Shown: in pieces, positions 17,776-26,642 of the stretch
Layout of the letters: every line of letters begins with the position of its first letter
How positions within the stretch are numbered: position 1 is the stretch's first letter
Origin: Rivularia sp. PCC 7116
Lineage (GTDB): Bacteria; Cyanobacteriota; Cyanobacteriia; Cyanobacteriales; Nostocaceae
Direction: 5' to 3'
Assembly (NCBI RefSeq): GCF_000316665.1
Contig: NC_019678.1
Location: forward strand, 5,890,001-5,954,000
DNA: 64,000 nucleotides
Notes under the pieces: generated by a model
The model's input: only the letters and a program-made list of their open reading frames with translations
Databases searched by the model: none
Told to the model about the DNA's origin: nothing
Program-made: the position numbers and the translations under genes

Positions 17776-20499
17776 CTAACCCAAACTAACTTTCAAATCC
17801 CCCTTGGCTTTCTCCAATGCTTCGGGTAATTTACTCGCATCTCTTCCACCAGCTTGAGCTAGATTTGGTCTTCCACCTCCTCCACCACCGCACATTTTTG
17901 CTACAGCACCAATAAATTTACCTGCTTGAACTCCTTTTTTGTTAATATCTGCACCGAATGCTGCTACTAAACTGACTTTTCCACCATCTAAGGGAGAACC
18001 CAATACAACTGCTGCGTTATTACCGATTTTCTGCTGCAATCTTTCGGCTGCTGTTTTCAAGGATTCTGCGTCTACTCCTTCCATTTTCGCAACCAGATAT
18101 TTATACTCTCCTACCGATTCAACGGTTTCTAATAAACTGTCGGATTTTGCTATGGCTAATTGTCCGCTCAGTTTTTCAAGTTCTTTTTGTGCGTTTTTCA
18201 GTTCGGTTTGCAGTGTCGTAATTCTATCGGGGATTTCTTCGGGTTTTACTTTGAACCGTTCGCTCAAATCTTTGACTACATTATCCCGCACGTTGAGATA
18301 ATCTAATATTGCAGACCCCGAAACGGCTTCAATCCTTCTTATTCCTGAAGATATTCCAGCTTCAGAAATTATTTTAAATACTCCAATCTCCGCAGTATTA
18401 CTCACATGAGTACCGCCACAAAGTTCCATTGATACGCCTTGAAAGTCAATTACTCGCACTTCCTCACCGTATTTTTCACCGAACATTGCTACCGCTCCTC
18501 TAGCTTTTGCTTCTGCTAAAGGTAAAACTTCAATTTTTGCACCATGAGCTTCTGCTATCCAGTTATTAACTTGGTCTTCAACTTGCTGTACTTCTTCCGG
18601 TGTCATGGCACGGGGACAATTAAAGTCGAAGCGCAATCTATCGAAGTTAACTAAAGAACCTGCTTGAGAAATTCCTTCATCGACGATTTTTTTCAAAGCT
18701 GCTTGTAACAGGTGAGTTGCGGTATGATTCGCTTGAGCGCGACGACGACAAGCACGGTCGATTTGAGCAGTTACAGAATCTCCGACTCGGATTGTACCGC
18801 GTTCGATGCGTCCGAAGTGAACAAAAAAGTCGGATTCTTTTTTCACGTCTTCAATTCTGATGAGGATTCCGTCACCCTTCGGGTATCTCCCTGGCGGGAG
18901 ACGCTCCGCTAACGCCACTTCGCTCAAGGTCGGGAACCTCCGCACACGAGTGGTCTCACCGCTGATATAGCCTCTATCGCCGATTTGTCCGCCGGATTCT
19001 GCGTAAAACGGGGTTGTGTTAAGAACAATTTGTACTTCGGTTCCGGATTCTGCTGCTTCTGTGGAAATTCCTTCTACTAATATGGCTTCGACTTTTGATG
19101 TTGCTGTAGATTCGGTATATCCAACAAATTCGGTAACTTCGATTGATTCTGCTAATTTATCAAGTTCGCCTTGAACGGTTAAATCGATGGTTTGATGCGC
19201 TCCTTTAGAACCTTCTATTTGCCCTTGCATTCTCTTATTGAAACCGTCAACATCAACTGTAAAACCTGCTTCGGAAGCAATTTCTTGAGTTAATTCTAAG
19301 GGAAAGCCATGAGTATCGTATAAAGTAAAAGCATCATCACCGCTAATAACGGTTTTATTTTCCTGCTTTAATTTAGCGATAACTTCCTCAAGTAATTTCT
19401 CACCTCTTTCCAAAGTTTTGAGAAATTGAGATTCTTCTCGCTGCAATTCTGCTTTGATGGCGTTTTCTCGCTCCCTGACTCTGGGATATGCACCTTCAGA
19501 AAGAGAAATTGCCGTTTCCACAACTTTAGTAGTAAATTCCCCTTCAATCCCAATTAATCTACCGTGACGCACCACCCGACGAATCAACCGACGCAACACG
19601 TAACCTCTACCAACGTTAGAAGCGCGGATTTCATCTGCAATCATATGCATTACAGCACGAACGTGGTCGCCAATTACTTTTAAAGAAGTTTTGGTTTTTT
19701 CGTCGCTTTTACTGTAGTCAATTCCCGCGATTTCACCAGCTTTTTCAATAATGGGAAAAATTAAATCAGTTTCATAATTATTGGGAACCTGTTGGAGGAT
19801 TTGAGCCATTCTTTCCAAACCCATCCCGGTATCAATATTTTGATTGGCAAGGGGAGTTAAATTACCATCCGCATCGCGGTTATACTGCATGAATACCAAG
19901 TTATAAAACTCGATAAACCTCGAATCGTCATCTAAATCAATATTTTCATTACCAAGCTCTGGGTGAAAATCGTAGAAAATCTCCGAACATGGCCCACAAG
20001 GTCCCGTTGCACCAGAAGCCCAAAAATTATCTTCATCCAAACGTAAAATTCTGGCTTCCGGTACGCCGATTTTATCTCTCCAGATATTGTAAGCTTGGTC
20101 ATCTTCGTGGTAGACGCTCACCGCGAGTCTTTCGGGGGGTAAATTAAAGACTTTTGTGGAAATTTCCCAACCCCAATTTATAGCTTGTTCTTTAAAATAA
20201 TCCCCAAAGCTGAAATTACCCAACATCTCAAAAAACGTATGATGCCGCTTGGTAACTCCGACGTTTTCAATATCGTTAGTCCGAACACACTTTTGAGAAG
20301 TAGTAGCACGTTTAAATTCCGGATTACGCTGCCCCAGAAAAATCGGTTTGAAAGGAAGCATCCCCGCAATCGTCAGCAATACCGTAGGATCTTCCGGTAC
20401 CAGAGAAGCGCTGGGAAGTTGTTGGTGTTCCCGTTGAGCGTAAAAGTCGAGAAATTTCTGCCGGATTTCGTTACCGCTGAGATGTTGGGGTACAGACAT
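17776..20499 (-). CDS. alaS: Alanyl-tRNA synthetase
   Basis: 907 residues; AlaRS charges tRNA-Ala. The class II core contains RTNDIENVGVTKRHHTFFEM and GNFSFGDYFKEQAI; the editing domain has QANHTATHLLQAALKK and the zinc motif ELCGGTHVSNT; the C-terminal DHHA1 part ends with KMCGGGGGGRPNLAQAGGRD. Between GDRGYISG and GDGILIRIEDVKKES there are about 27 extra residues (ETTRVRRFPTLSEVA onward, ending RYPK) encoded by DNA at 18877-18957 that looks like a palindromic interspersed repeat. It keeps the frame open. The insertion lies between the beta-barrel and the editing domain, where a loop extension may be tolerated. The gene is single and essential, so it is expected to be functional. Confidence 0.95.
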   Translation of the reverse strand: MSVPQHLSGNEIRQKFLDFYAQREHQQLPSASLVPEDPTVLLTIAGMLPFKPIFLGQRNPEFKRATTSQKCVRTNDIENVGVTKRHHTFFEMLGNFSFGDYFKEQAINWGWEISTKVFNLPPERLAVSVYHEDDQAYNIWRDKIGVPEARILRLDEDNFWASGATGPCGPCSEIFYDFHPELGNENIDLDDDSRFIEFYNLVFMQYNRDADGNLTPLANQNIDTGMGLERMAQILQQVPNNYETDLIFPIIEKAGEIAGIDYSKSDEKTKTSLKVIGDHVRAVMHMIADEIRASNVGRGYVLRRLIRRVVRHGRLIGIEGEFTTKVVETAISLSEGAYPRVRERENAIKAELQREESQFLKTLERGEKLLEEVIAKLKQENKTVISGDDAFTLYDTHGFPLELTQEIASEAGFTVDVDGFNKRMQGQIEGSKGAHQTIDLTVQGELDKLAESIEVTEFVGYTESTATSKVEAILVEGISTEAAESGTEVQIVLNTTPFYAESGGQIGDRGYISGETTRVRRFPTLSEVALAERLPPGRYPKGDGILIRIEDVKKESDFFVHFGRIERGTIRVGDSVTAQIDRACRRRAQANHTATHLLQAALKKIVDEGISQAGSLVNFDRLRFDFNCPRAMTPEEVQQVEDQVNNWIAEAHGAKIEVLPLAEAKARGAVAMFGEKYGEEVRVIDFQGVSMELCGGTHVSNTAEIGVFKIISEAGISSGIRRIEAVSGSAILDYLNVRDNVVKDLSERFKVKPEEIPDRITTLQTELKNAQKELEKLSGQLAIAKSDSLLETVESVGEYKYLVAKMEGVDAESLKTAAERLQQKIGNNAAVVLGSPLDGGKVSLVAAFGADINKKGVQAGKFIGAVAKMCGGGGGGRPNLAQAGGRDASKLPEALEKAKGDLKVSLG
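18877..18957. repeat. Palindromic repeat inserted in frame within alaS
   Basis: The plus strand reads CTTCGGGTATCTCC, then CGGGAGACGCTCCGCTAACG and CACTTCGCTCAAGG. This resembles the GGAGACGCTGCGCGAACG / CTTCGCTCAAGG repeats scattered in Nostocales genomes. Here it adds an exact multiple of three bases with no stop on the alaS strand. Confidence 0.7.
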
Positions 20500-20806
20500 G
20501 AGACTAAGCCTTGATGAAGGTTAAAAGTTAACTCGAATTAAAACTATAAAATACCAAAAAATTAATGTATAGGGAGTGGAAATTGGAGAGGGGGAGAAGG
20601 GGAAGAGGGGGAAGAGGGGGGAGATAGGGAGCGAGACGCTGCCACTACATTTTAAATACTTGCTACTCGCTGTTCACTGATAACTGTTCACTGATAACTG
20701 CTCACTGTTCACTGATAACTGTTCCTCTGGGTTATGCTCTTTTTCTTTAAGAATAGGTAAAATTCAAAAAGAACAACCATGTGAAATCTAGAGAGTGAGG
20801 TAGTTA
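20500..20806. other. Intergenic region with purine tract and tandem repeats
   Basis: Contains a G/A-rich tract at about 20577-20635 and a tandem array of ACTGTTCACTGATA-type units at 20674-20731. No coding signal. It lies between the divergent alaS and HMA genes and must carry both promoters. Confidence 0.5.
20674..20731. repeat. TCACTGATAACTGT tandem repeat
   Basis: Several 14-base units (two heptamers each) built from TCACTGA/TAACTGT and GCTCACTGT variants. Related arrays are at 25961-26009, 36131-36180 and 47725-47756. Confidence 0.65.
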
Positions 20807-21010
20807 ATGGCGCTCAATTTAAAAGTCTCCAATCTTAAGTGTGAGGATTGCGCTACAAAGATTAGCGAAGCCATAAAGGTTATGGAGCCTAAAGCTACAG
20901 TTAATGTAGATGTGGATTCTAAAACAGTTTCTGTAGACTCGGGCGCTTCTGCGGAGTCAATCAAGCAGGCAATTGTTGCTGCTGGTTATCATGTTGAAGG
21001 TTATCAGTAA
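20807..21010 (+). CDS. Heavy-metal-associated (HMA) domain protein, Atx1-like
   Basis: 67 residues forming one ferredoxin-like HMA domain. The metal site is Cys12-x-x-Cys15 in NLKCEDCATKI, and the C-terminal half ends with IVAAGYHVEGYQ, as in copper chaperones. The usual Met before the first variable residue is replaced (LKCEDC rather than GMxCxxC), and the protein is more acidic than typical Atx1, so the cargo (Cu(I) or Zn) is uncertain. It stands alone; no P-type ATPase is adjacent. GAGTGAGG before the ATG could serve as ribosome-binding site. Confidence 0.8.
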   Translation: MALNLKVSNLKCEDCATKISEAIKVMEPKATVNVDVDSKTVSVDSGASAESIKQAIVAAGYHVEGYQ

Positions 21011-22460
21011 ACATTTCTCGCAACTGTGACTTGACAACTGCACTACAAGAAAATTTTGAACTCTAAACTTCCCCTATTGATAGGGCATTAGGGTTAGGTT
21101 TTATTTATTTGTCTGTATGCACAATCTTAGCAACTTCCAACAAGCCAGCTTTCTACAGATATAAGCATAATTTCCGTTATGCAATGAGTAAGAAACTGGG
21201 TTTGGGAACACAGGTGCATTCGTCTTGCATTTATAGGACTTACACAAAGACATCTTAAGAACCCGGTTTCTATATAAAAGTCGCTAACTATGAAAGTACG
21301 ACTTAAACCGAAACCGGGATTCTTTTTTCATTTCTTCTATTTATCGCTAAATTGTATTCTCTTCACATTTAACGTATATTCTCTTAAGTAAATTCCACAT
21401 AACCAAGATATTACTTACGTAAATATACCACTAAAAAATAAAATTTTTATTAAATTAGTTTAAATCAAAATTTTAAAAAGCTGTATATACCGTAAAAAAA
21501 AACTTGAAAAAGATTTTCTCACTATTTTCTTAATGTTCTTTCAGCCAAAATTTAGAAAATATTAAATTTTATTAGTTAAGGTAGATATATCGGTTATCAC
21601 GTAATTACTTAATTATTTTAAACTTTTTTAAGAGTTTTTATCTAAGTATTTATTTGAGGACTTCAAATCAATGAAATTTTATAATCTATTGTGACTTTAA
21701 GCATATCGCGAGCAAATTTTGAATGATAATGTTGACCAAAAACCTACTTGATTTCCAGGGTTTCAGCCAATTTTTAAGTGGCGCATATAAATCAAATAAT
21801 GACTGCGATATTTAAACCCTATTTACCAATTTGAAGTATATGCTGCCATTAATGGTTGTTAAGTATACCGTGTTCGTTGTGACAAATTATGATTCAAATC
21901 ACAGCTATCACCAAAATCAATTATTAACATTGGAGGAAATAACAGCAATTTTTAAAACATTGTAAAGACTTTATTCTATAAAGATGTTGAGAAGTATTCA
22001 AAACATCTTATTTGGTAGAAATCACTGGTTTTTTTGGCTCTTATCCTGATGATTCCGTATTTATACTGTTTGAAATATATACTGTTTAAGCAGAAATTAG
22101 GTATCAGGAATCTAAGTCTCAAAATTTGTAGTTGAATATGCATATTTACTAAAGGAGATTGATTTGAGTTTGTTACAAAAAACAACAGGATGGAAACAAA
22201 ATGAGGGGTCATACCCCCTATATATAAAGATGTTTTTGTAGAGTAAAAATTAAAAACTTCAGCATATTTTATTGAGGCTTTAGTCTTTACCTTCTTTTAT
22301 CACTCTCATAAAAAAAGCCTGCGGAATACAGTAAATTGACTCAATTTTAAATTTAGGGCTTGATTTACTAACAAATAATCAAAATTATGCTGTAGAGCTT
22401 TTCCTAGACTGATATTAGAAGACTATTAGGTTGAAAAAAATAACAATAAAAGTAAAAAAC
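21011..22460. other. 1.45 kb AT-rich region without genes
   Basis: No frame in this stretch looks coding; the longest reading (minus strand, 21976-22212) has a random-like composition. There is one hairpin repeat (21258-21323). The final 150 bases should hold the promoter of the diguanylate cyclase gene. A non-coding RNA cannot be excluded, but I see no recognisable one. Confidence 0.4.
21258..21323. repeat. AGAACCCGGTTTC...GAAACCGGGATTCT hairpin
   Basis: Outer arms GAACCCGGTTTC and GAAACCGGGATTC enclose a smaller inner inverted repeat (AAGTCG / CGACTT). A T run follows, so it may act as a terminator. Related to the CCCGGTTTTTT hairpins at 11477 and 45794. Confidence 0.55.
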
Positions 22461-23591
22461 ATGAACATTTCCATTTTGGTTTTTGGAAATGAAGAATTTC
22501 TAGCCACACTACCAACTCAAGTAAAAGATACAGATGCTTTTAGTTTAGAAGCAATAAATAACCTCGGAATGGCAGTGTCGCGTATTCAACAAGAACCTCC
22601 TGACATTATTCTTGTCCAATCTAGTCAAAATGAAAGTATGCAGCTTTGCAGTTGGTTAAAAGAACAAACAAAACTGTCTTGGATCTACTGCATTCTTTTA
22701 GAAGATAGTCTTGAGTTAATTGCCGAAAGAAGCCATCAAAGCTGGGAATGGGAATTAGAAATGACCTCCAAAGCTTTGAGATTAGGAGCAGATGCTTATA
22801 TTTGGTATGGAAATGCTCAAGACTCGGAATCTATTAGGCAAAGAAGAACAGATTCTTTTGAAGCGCACTTAAACCCTAGCCATCGCTTGTTGTTATCGCA
22901 ATTAAATGTCGCTTTGCGTAAAGCCCATAAATACCGCGATTTGATGCAAACTAATGATTTGTTATCTACAATTGCTTTAGCCGATTCGCTAACAGAATTG
23001 AATAACCGTCGCGCTCTACAGTGGGATTTACCCAGGCAAATTCAAAAAGCTCGTGAGGATGATTCTCCTCTAAGTCTAATTATTTTGGATGTAGACTATT
23101 TCAAAAAAGTTAACGATAATTACGGGCATCTAGTCGGCGATAGACTTTTAAAATTATTATCAAGTCGCATACGCCACAATTTGCGAATTCAAGATACTGC
23201 TTTCCGTTACGGTGGAGAAGAATTTGTTGTTATTTTGAGCGATACAACTCTTGAAGAAGCTGATTTGGTAGCTCGCCGTTTGAACAGCATAATAAGAGAA
23301 AACCCCTTCTTTATCGATAGTACTTTAAATATCAATGTCACCATCAGTTTAGGAACTTCTTGTTTGCTTACAGATGATGACGATCAAGGTTTAAGCTTAC
23401 TCAATCGAGCCGATAGTTTCTTATTACAAGCTAAATCGAAGGGAAGAGATCGCGTAGTTAGTTGTGGTAAAAATATCGCAGATAGTCAAACTGCTGCTTT
23501 ATCTCAAAAAAACTGTCTAAATGAAGTTAATTACGGCAATTTTAGCAGTAGCAGTAAATCGCAATCATTTCCCATCAAAATTGCTGGATAA
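22461..23591 (+). CDS. Diguanylate cyclase with degenerate receiver-like domain
   Basis: 376 residues from the ATG at 22461 (an in-frame TTG lies 30 bases upstream). The C-terminal GGDEF domain is complete: LADSLTELNNRRAL, the metal-binding LDVDYFKKVNDNYGH, the active-site GGEEF at 251-255 and the allosteric I-site RxxD (Arg242-Asp245, RIQD). It should make cyclic di-GMP with product inhibition. Residues 1-150 resemble a receiver domain (PPDIILVQSS), but the phospho-acceptor Asp position appears to be Gln and an inserted segment (about 95-145) interrupts it, so ordinary phosphorylation is unlikely. The gene is transcribed alone with a long AT-rich leader. Confidence 0.88.
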   Translation: MNISILVFGNEEFLATLPTQVKDTDAFSLEAINNLGMAVSRIQQEPPDIILVQSSQNESMQLCSWLKEQTKLSWIYCILLEDSLELIAERSHQSWEWELEMTSKALRLGADAYIWYGNAQDSESIRQRRTDSFEAHLNPSHRLLLSQLNVALRKAHKYRDLMQTNDLLSTIALADSLTELNNRRALQWDLPRQIQKAREDDSPLSLIILDVDYFKKVNDNYGHLVGDRLLKLLSSRIRHNLRIQDTAFRYGGEEFVVILSDTTLEEADLVARRLNSIIRENPFFIDSTLNINVTISLGTSCLLTDDDDQGLSLLNRADSFLLQAKSKGRDRVVSCGKNIADSQTAALSQKNCLNEVNYGNFSSSSKSQSFPIKIAG

Positions 23592-23759
23592 TGTTAGGAG
23601 TTAAGAGTGATAAGTGAAATCCTATCTCAGGAGCGCATTATTTTTAAGATGCCCTGAAGATATGATTTTGGGAAAACTTGGGAATCTGCAAGGCAATCCC
23701 CAAGAAAAAACTGCAATCAAAATCTCAAATCAAATTTGATATTGGCTCCCGTTGTTTGT

Positions 23760-24452
23760 TTACTTTTCGCTCTTAACTCCTTGCTTTATCAAAATATCTT
23801 TACATTCTTTTACTGTGGCGCGTTTTCGCATAGTATCTACTAAAGTTTGATATGCAGACCAATTATTTTCCAAAAGCGTTTTTGCTTGAAGAATGCTAAA
23901 ACGCTGCTTTTGGTTGCAAAAAGAATCGGAACAGCCTAAAGATTTTAAAACCCCTTTGAGTTTGTTTTGATCGTCTGCACCACCAGAAGCATCATCATAA
24001 ACCAGCTTTTCTGCGGCAATGCCAGCCATCCAAATCGTATAGTAGCGTTCTAAGATGCGAGTCGTTATGGCACCTTTTTCAAATTGAGATAACAACTCAA
24101 CATCGCCAAATGTGACACCAGCTAATCCCTTTTGTTTTTGCTTAAATGCCTCCCAGGCGCTCAAAGTATATCCCGTTACCGGAACACCTAGGACATGAGC
24201 AACAAGGAAATGTCCTGCTTCGTGATGAAGAATGCGTTCCCTGTATTCTGATGAAAATCCACTAATCAAATCTAAAAATAAAGTTCCTCCCCTGCCTTCC
24301 AAACTCCAAGAATCAAAAGTTGCTATTCCTAAAATTGCAAAAGTTGCAACCGCAGGAACCGCAGGGGATAAATTAATCAAAGGGCCGAGTAATATTGAAA
24401 ACGTCATCAAAAATATTGATATCGCAACCAAATTAAAAGTTGTTTTATTCAT
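23760..24452 (-). CDS. FtsH-type (M41) peptidase domain without AAA module
   Basis: 230 residues. Two N-terminal membrane spans (about 8-25 and 30-48) precede a soluble domain with the zinc motif HEAGH (His77, Glu78, His81) in a context typical of FtsH peptidases (RERILHHEAGHFLVAHVLG). The later YYTIWMAGIAAEKLVYDDASGGADDQNKL matches the FtsH region that supplies the third metal-binding Asp. No Walker motifs are present, so it cannot unfold substrates itself. Such proteins are known in cyanobacteria and plastids as ATP-independent FtsH relatives; the role is not established. It is a single gene divergent from the patatin gene. Confidence 0.8.
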   Translation of the reverse strand: MNKTTFNLVAISIFLMTFSILLGPLINLSPAVPAVATFAILGIATFDSWSLEGRGGTLFLDLISGFSSEYRERILHHEAGHFLVAHVLGVPVTGYTLSAWEAFKQKQKGLAGVTFGDVELLSQFEKGAITTRILERYYTIWMAGIAAEKLVYDDASGGADDQNKLKGVLKSLGCSDSFCNQKQRFSILQAKTLLENNWSAYQTLVDTMRKRATVKECKDILIKQGVKSEK

Positions 24453-24752
24453 TTTCTGTTGATGGAAAAGTTCATCTTTCTTAATTATGTAACAGCATAC
24501 AGTTAGCAGCGAACAGTGAACAATGAACAGTTACCAGTATTCCACCACATTAATCATTAATATAGTTATGATTCTTCCCCCTCTTCCCCCTCTCCCCGCT
24601 CTTCCCGCTCTCCTGACTTGGAATTAGCAAAACCGGGCGATAATGTGATTTAGCATACATAATGGATATTTGTAACAGTAAACTTACTTGGTAAATATTT
24701 TTTATTTTCTATTGACTGCAAAATTATTACCAAATTATTGGGGGAGTTATAA
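24453..24752. other. Divergent intergenic region with short repeats
   Basis: Contains GAACAGTGAACAATGAACAG units (about 24505-24530) and a pyrimidine tract (CCCCCTCTTCCCCCTCTCC, 24570-24612). It must hold promoters for the two divergent genes; GGGGGAG before 24753 is a ribosome-binding site for the patatin gene. Confidence 0.45.
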
Positions 24753-25871
24753 ATGAGAACTGATATGCCATTTCATATCCTGGCTCTCGATGGTGGCGGA
24801 GTCAGAGGTTTAGTTACGGCGGTAATTTTAGAGCGTTTGGAAAAAAAGCTGCAAAAACACCAGCCAGATAAACAGCTTCGCGATTATTTTGACGTAATTA
24901 GTGGAACTTCAACAGGTAGTCTTATTGCTTGCGCTTTGTCTAAAGGCTTGAATGCTAGGGAAATTAAAGATTTTTATGTTCATAATTCCCAAAATATCTT
25001 TCCTCCAAGCAAAATACTGATTCACAGCATTTTAAACTGGGTTCGCTTGGGTTCTAGTCATCCTATTTATAGCGATGAAGGTTTAAAAATGGTGCTTAAA
25101 TATATTTTTGGTAATCTTAAGTTTGGCGAATTAACCAAACCTACCATAGTTACCAGTTACGATACTTATAACCGTCAAGCTGTTGTATTCAAAAATACTA
25201 AAATAGCTCATCAAGATATCCCCGTATGGGAAATTTGTCGTGCTTCTTCAGCCGCTCCCATCGGTTTCCCCGGTTACGAAATGAAGCATAAAGCTTTTAT
25301 CGAAGATTGGCGATCGCAAGGTTATGCGATACCGGATTCGAGTGGTATCCCTTTAATAGATGGCGGGGTATTTGCTAATAATCCAGCTTTGTGCGCGATC
25401 GCAGAACGTTTGCGTTGGAACAAAGAGTTACCAGATAATCCAAAATGGAATAGTCTAATATCAGAACAAGTCAATCAAAGAGATATTATAGTTGCCTCTT
25501 TCGGTACCGGACAACATGTCAAAAAAATTGGAGCAAAGCAGGTAAAACAATGGGGAGCATTAGAATGGTTGAGTCCCCGTTATGATTTACCTCTTTTAGA
25601 TGTTCTTTTCGATGGTGCTGGTGATGCAGTATGTTACATCGCAGAGCAAATTATTGGTAACACTTATTTTCGCTTCCAGCCCCATTTTGATAAAAGCATA
25701 CCTACTTTCAGCGCCAAACAAGAAAATATTGATGCAATGCTAAATTATACGGAAGAATATCTATCATTGGCAGAAGTCGATAGCAAACTGAATAAATTAG
25801 TAGAAACTCTTAATTCTTCAAAGAGAAACAATAAAATTGAGAGCAGGGAAAAGTTAGGTGTTGGTAATTGA
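24753..25871 (+). CDS. Patatin-like phospholipase
   Basis: 372 residues. The patatin catalytic dyad is intact: the oxyanion motif DGGGVRG at the N-terminus, the nucleophile Ser53 in GTSTG, and Asp203 in IDGGVFANNP. Length and the CRASSAAPIGFPGYE motif fit the cyanobacterial patatin group, which hydrolyses acyl chains from membrane lipids. No membrane span is seen; the protein is likely soluble or peripheral. Patatins also serve as effectors in CBASS defence, but no nucleotide cyclase or ubiquitin-like partner is adjacent, so I treat it as a lipid-turnover enzyme. The 3' end runs into tandem repeats. Confidence 0.9.
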   Translation: MRTDMPFHILALDGGGVRGLVTAVILERLEKKLQKHQPDKQLRDYFDVISGTSTGSLIACALSKGLNAREIKDFYVHNSQNIFPPSKILIHSILNWVRLGSSHPIYSDEGLKMVLKYIFGNLKFGELTKPTIVTSYDTYNRQAVVFKNTKIAHQDIPVWEICRASSAAPIGFPGYEMKHKAFIEDWRSQGYAIPDSSGIPLIDGGVFANNPALCAIAERLRWNKELPDNPKWNSLISEQVNQRDIIVASFGTGQHVKKIGAKQVKQWGALEWLSPRYDLPLLDVLFDGAGDAVCYIAEQIIGNTYFRFQPHFDKSIPTFSAKQENIDAMLNYTEEYLSLAEVDSKLNKLVETLNSSKRNNKIESREKLGVGN

Positions 25872-25876
25872 TAATT

Positions 25877-25949
25877 GGGCATGGGGCATGGGGCATTGGG
25901 CATGGGGCATTGGGCATTGGGCATGGGGCATGGGGCATGGGGCATGGGA
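25877..25949. repeat. GGGCATG/GGGCATT heptamer array
   Basis: About ten heptamers of GGGCAT(G/T). The same units occur as AATGCCC at 36298-36372 and singly near 48896, 49059 and 52735. Confidence 0.75.
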
Positions 25950-25960
25950 AATTGACGATA

Positions 25961-26009
25961 ACTGCTCACTGTCCACTGTTCACTGTCCACTGTTCACTGC
26001 TCACTGCTT
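25961..26009. repeat. CACTGTC/CACTGTT heptamer array
   Basis: Six to seven heptamers of the type CACTG(T/C)(T/C), directly after another heptamer array. Confidence 0.65.
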
Positions 26010-26111
26010 GTGAATTAAATATTACGGTGGAAATGTTCGCTTGTGTCTGAATCAAAAATCAGTTTACTGTAACGTCGTAGTTCAAACCAAATATCATAAA
26101 TAGATAGTAAT

Positions 26112-26642
26112 ATGAAGATTTGGGCTACTACGTTTTTTTTAGCTTTTGTTGGACTAATTTCCCCTGTTAAAGCGGCTGAAGTGATGATTGCTTATGATAG
26201 TGCAAACACCGCTATAAAATCAAAAGCGACTACATTAAGAAAACCAATTATCGTTAAAAAAGCTGAATTTGGAGTATTAAGAACTGATAAAAACGGTAAA
26301 GTTACATTCATTCCAACTACAAAAGTACCTTACCAAGAAGGAAAAGTATATGGATGGCGGATTCAACTCCAAGGTTACGAGGGTAAACTAACATGGCAAG
26401 AAGTTTTAACTTTGCCAAAACCTCCATTAACTTGGGGTACAGATAATGGGCAACACTTTTTTTTATCACCTGATGGTACTAAGTCAGTTATTAAACGTAC
26501 CGACTCAATTAAAAAAGGTATAGTTAATAATTTTTGGACTGTTTCTTCTGGAGATCCTGAAGGTTTACATGTAATAGAAGTCTATGCAGGCAAGCGCCGG
26601 ATTGCAAAGTTTAAGTTTGAGGTTGTTAAACCTCCCTTTTGA
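26112..26642 (+). CDS. Exported protein of unknown function
   Basis: 176 residues. The N-terminus is a clear signal peptide (MKIWATTFFLAFVGLISPVKAAE) with probable cleavage after KAA. The mature part is predicted all-beta with alternating hydrophobic strands and several aromatic residues (VYGWRIQLQGYEGKLTWQEV and a closing IAKFKFEVVKPPF). It has no cysteines in the mature part and no repeat. I do not recognise the family. It lies alone between the patatin gene and a repeat-rich gap. Confidence 0.7.
   Translation: MKIWATTFFLAFVGLISPVKAAEVMIAYDSANTAIKSKATTLRKPIIVKKAEFGVLRTDKNGKVTFIPTTKVPYQEGKVYGWRIQLQGYEGKLTWQEVLTLPKPPLTWGTDNGQHFFLSPDGTKSVIKRTDSIKKGIVNNFWTVSSGDPEGLHVIEVYAGKRRIAKFKFEVVKPPF

Noticed and set aside
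17939-18301. 120-residue plus-strand frame inside alaS
   Set aside because: Antisense shadow of alaS, rich in Ser/Thr as expected from reversed codons.
21976-22212. 78-residue minus-strand frame
   Set aside because: No ribosome-binding site, random composition and no similarity to any family I know.
24753-25871. Patatin as CBASS effector
   Set aside because: No CD-NTase, Cap2/Cap3 or other CBASS gene is adjacent; the neighbours are an FtsH-type peptidase and an unknown exported protein.
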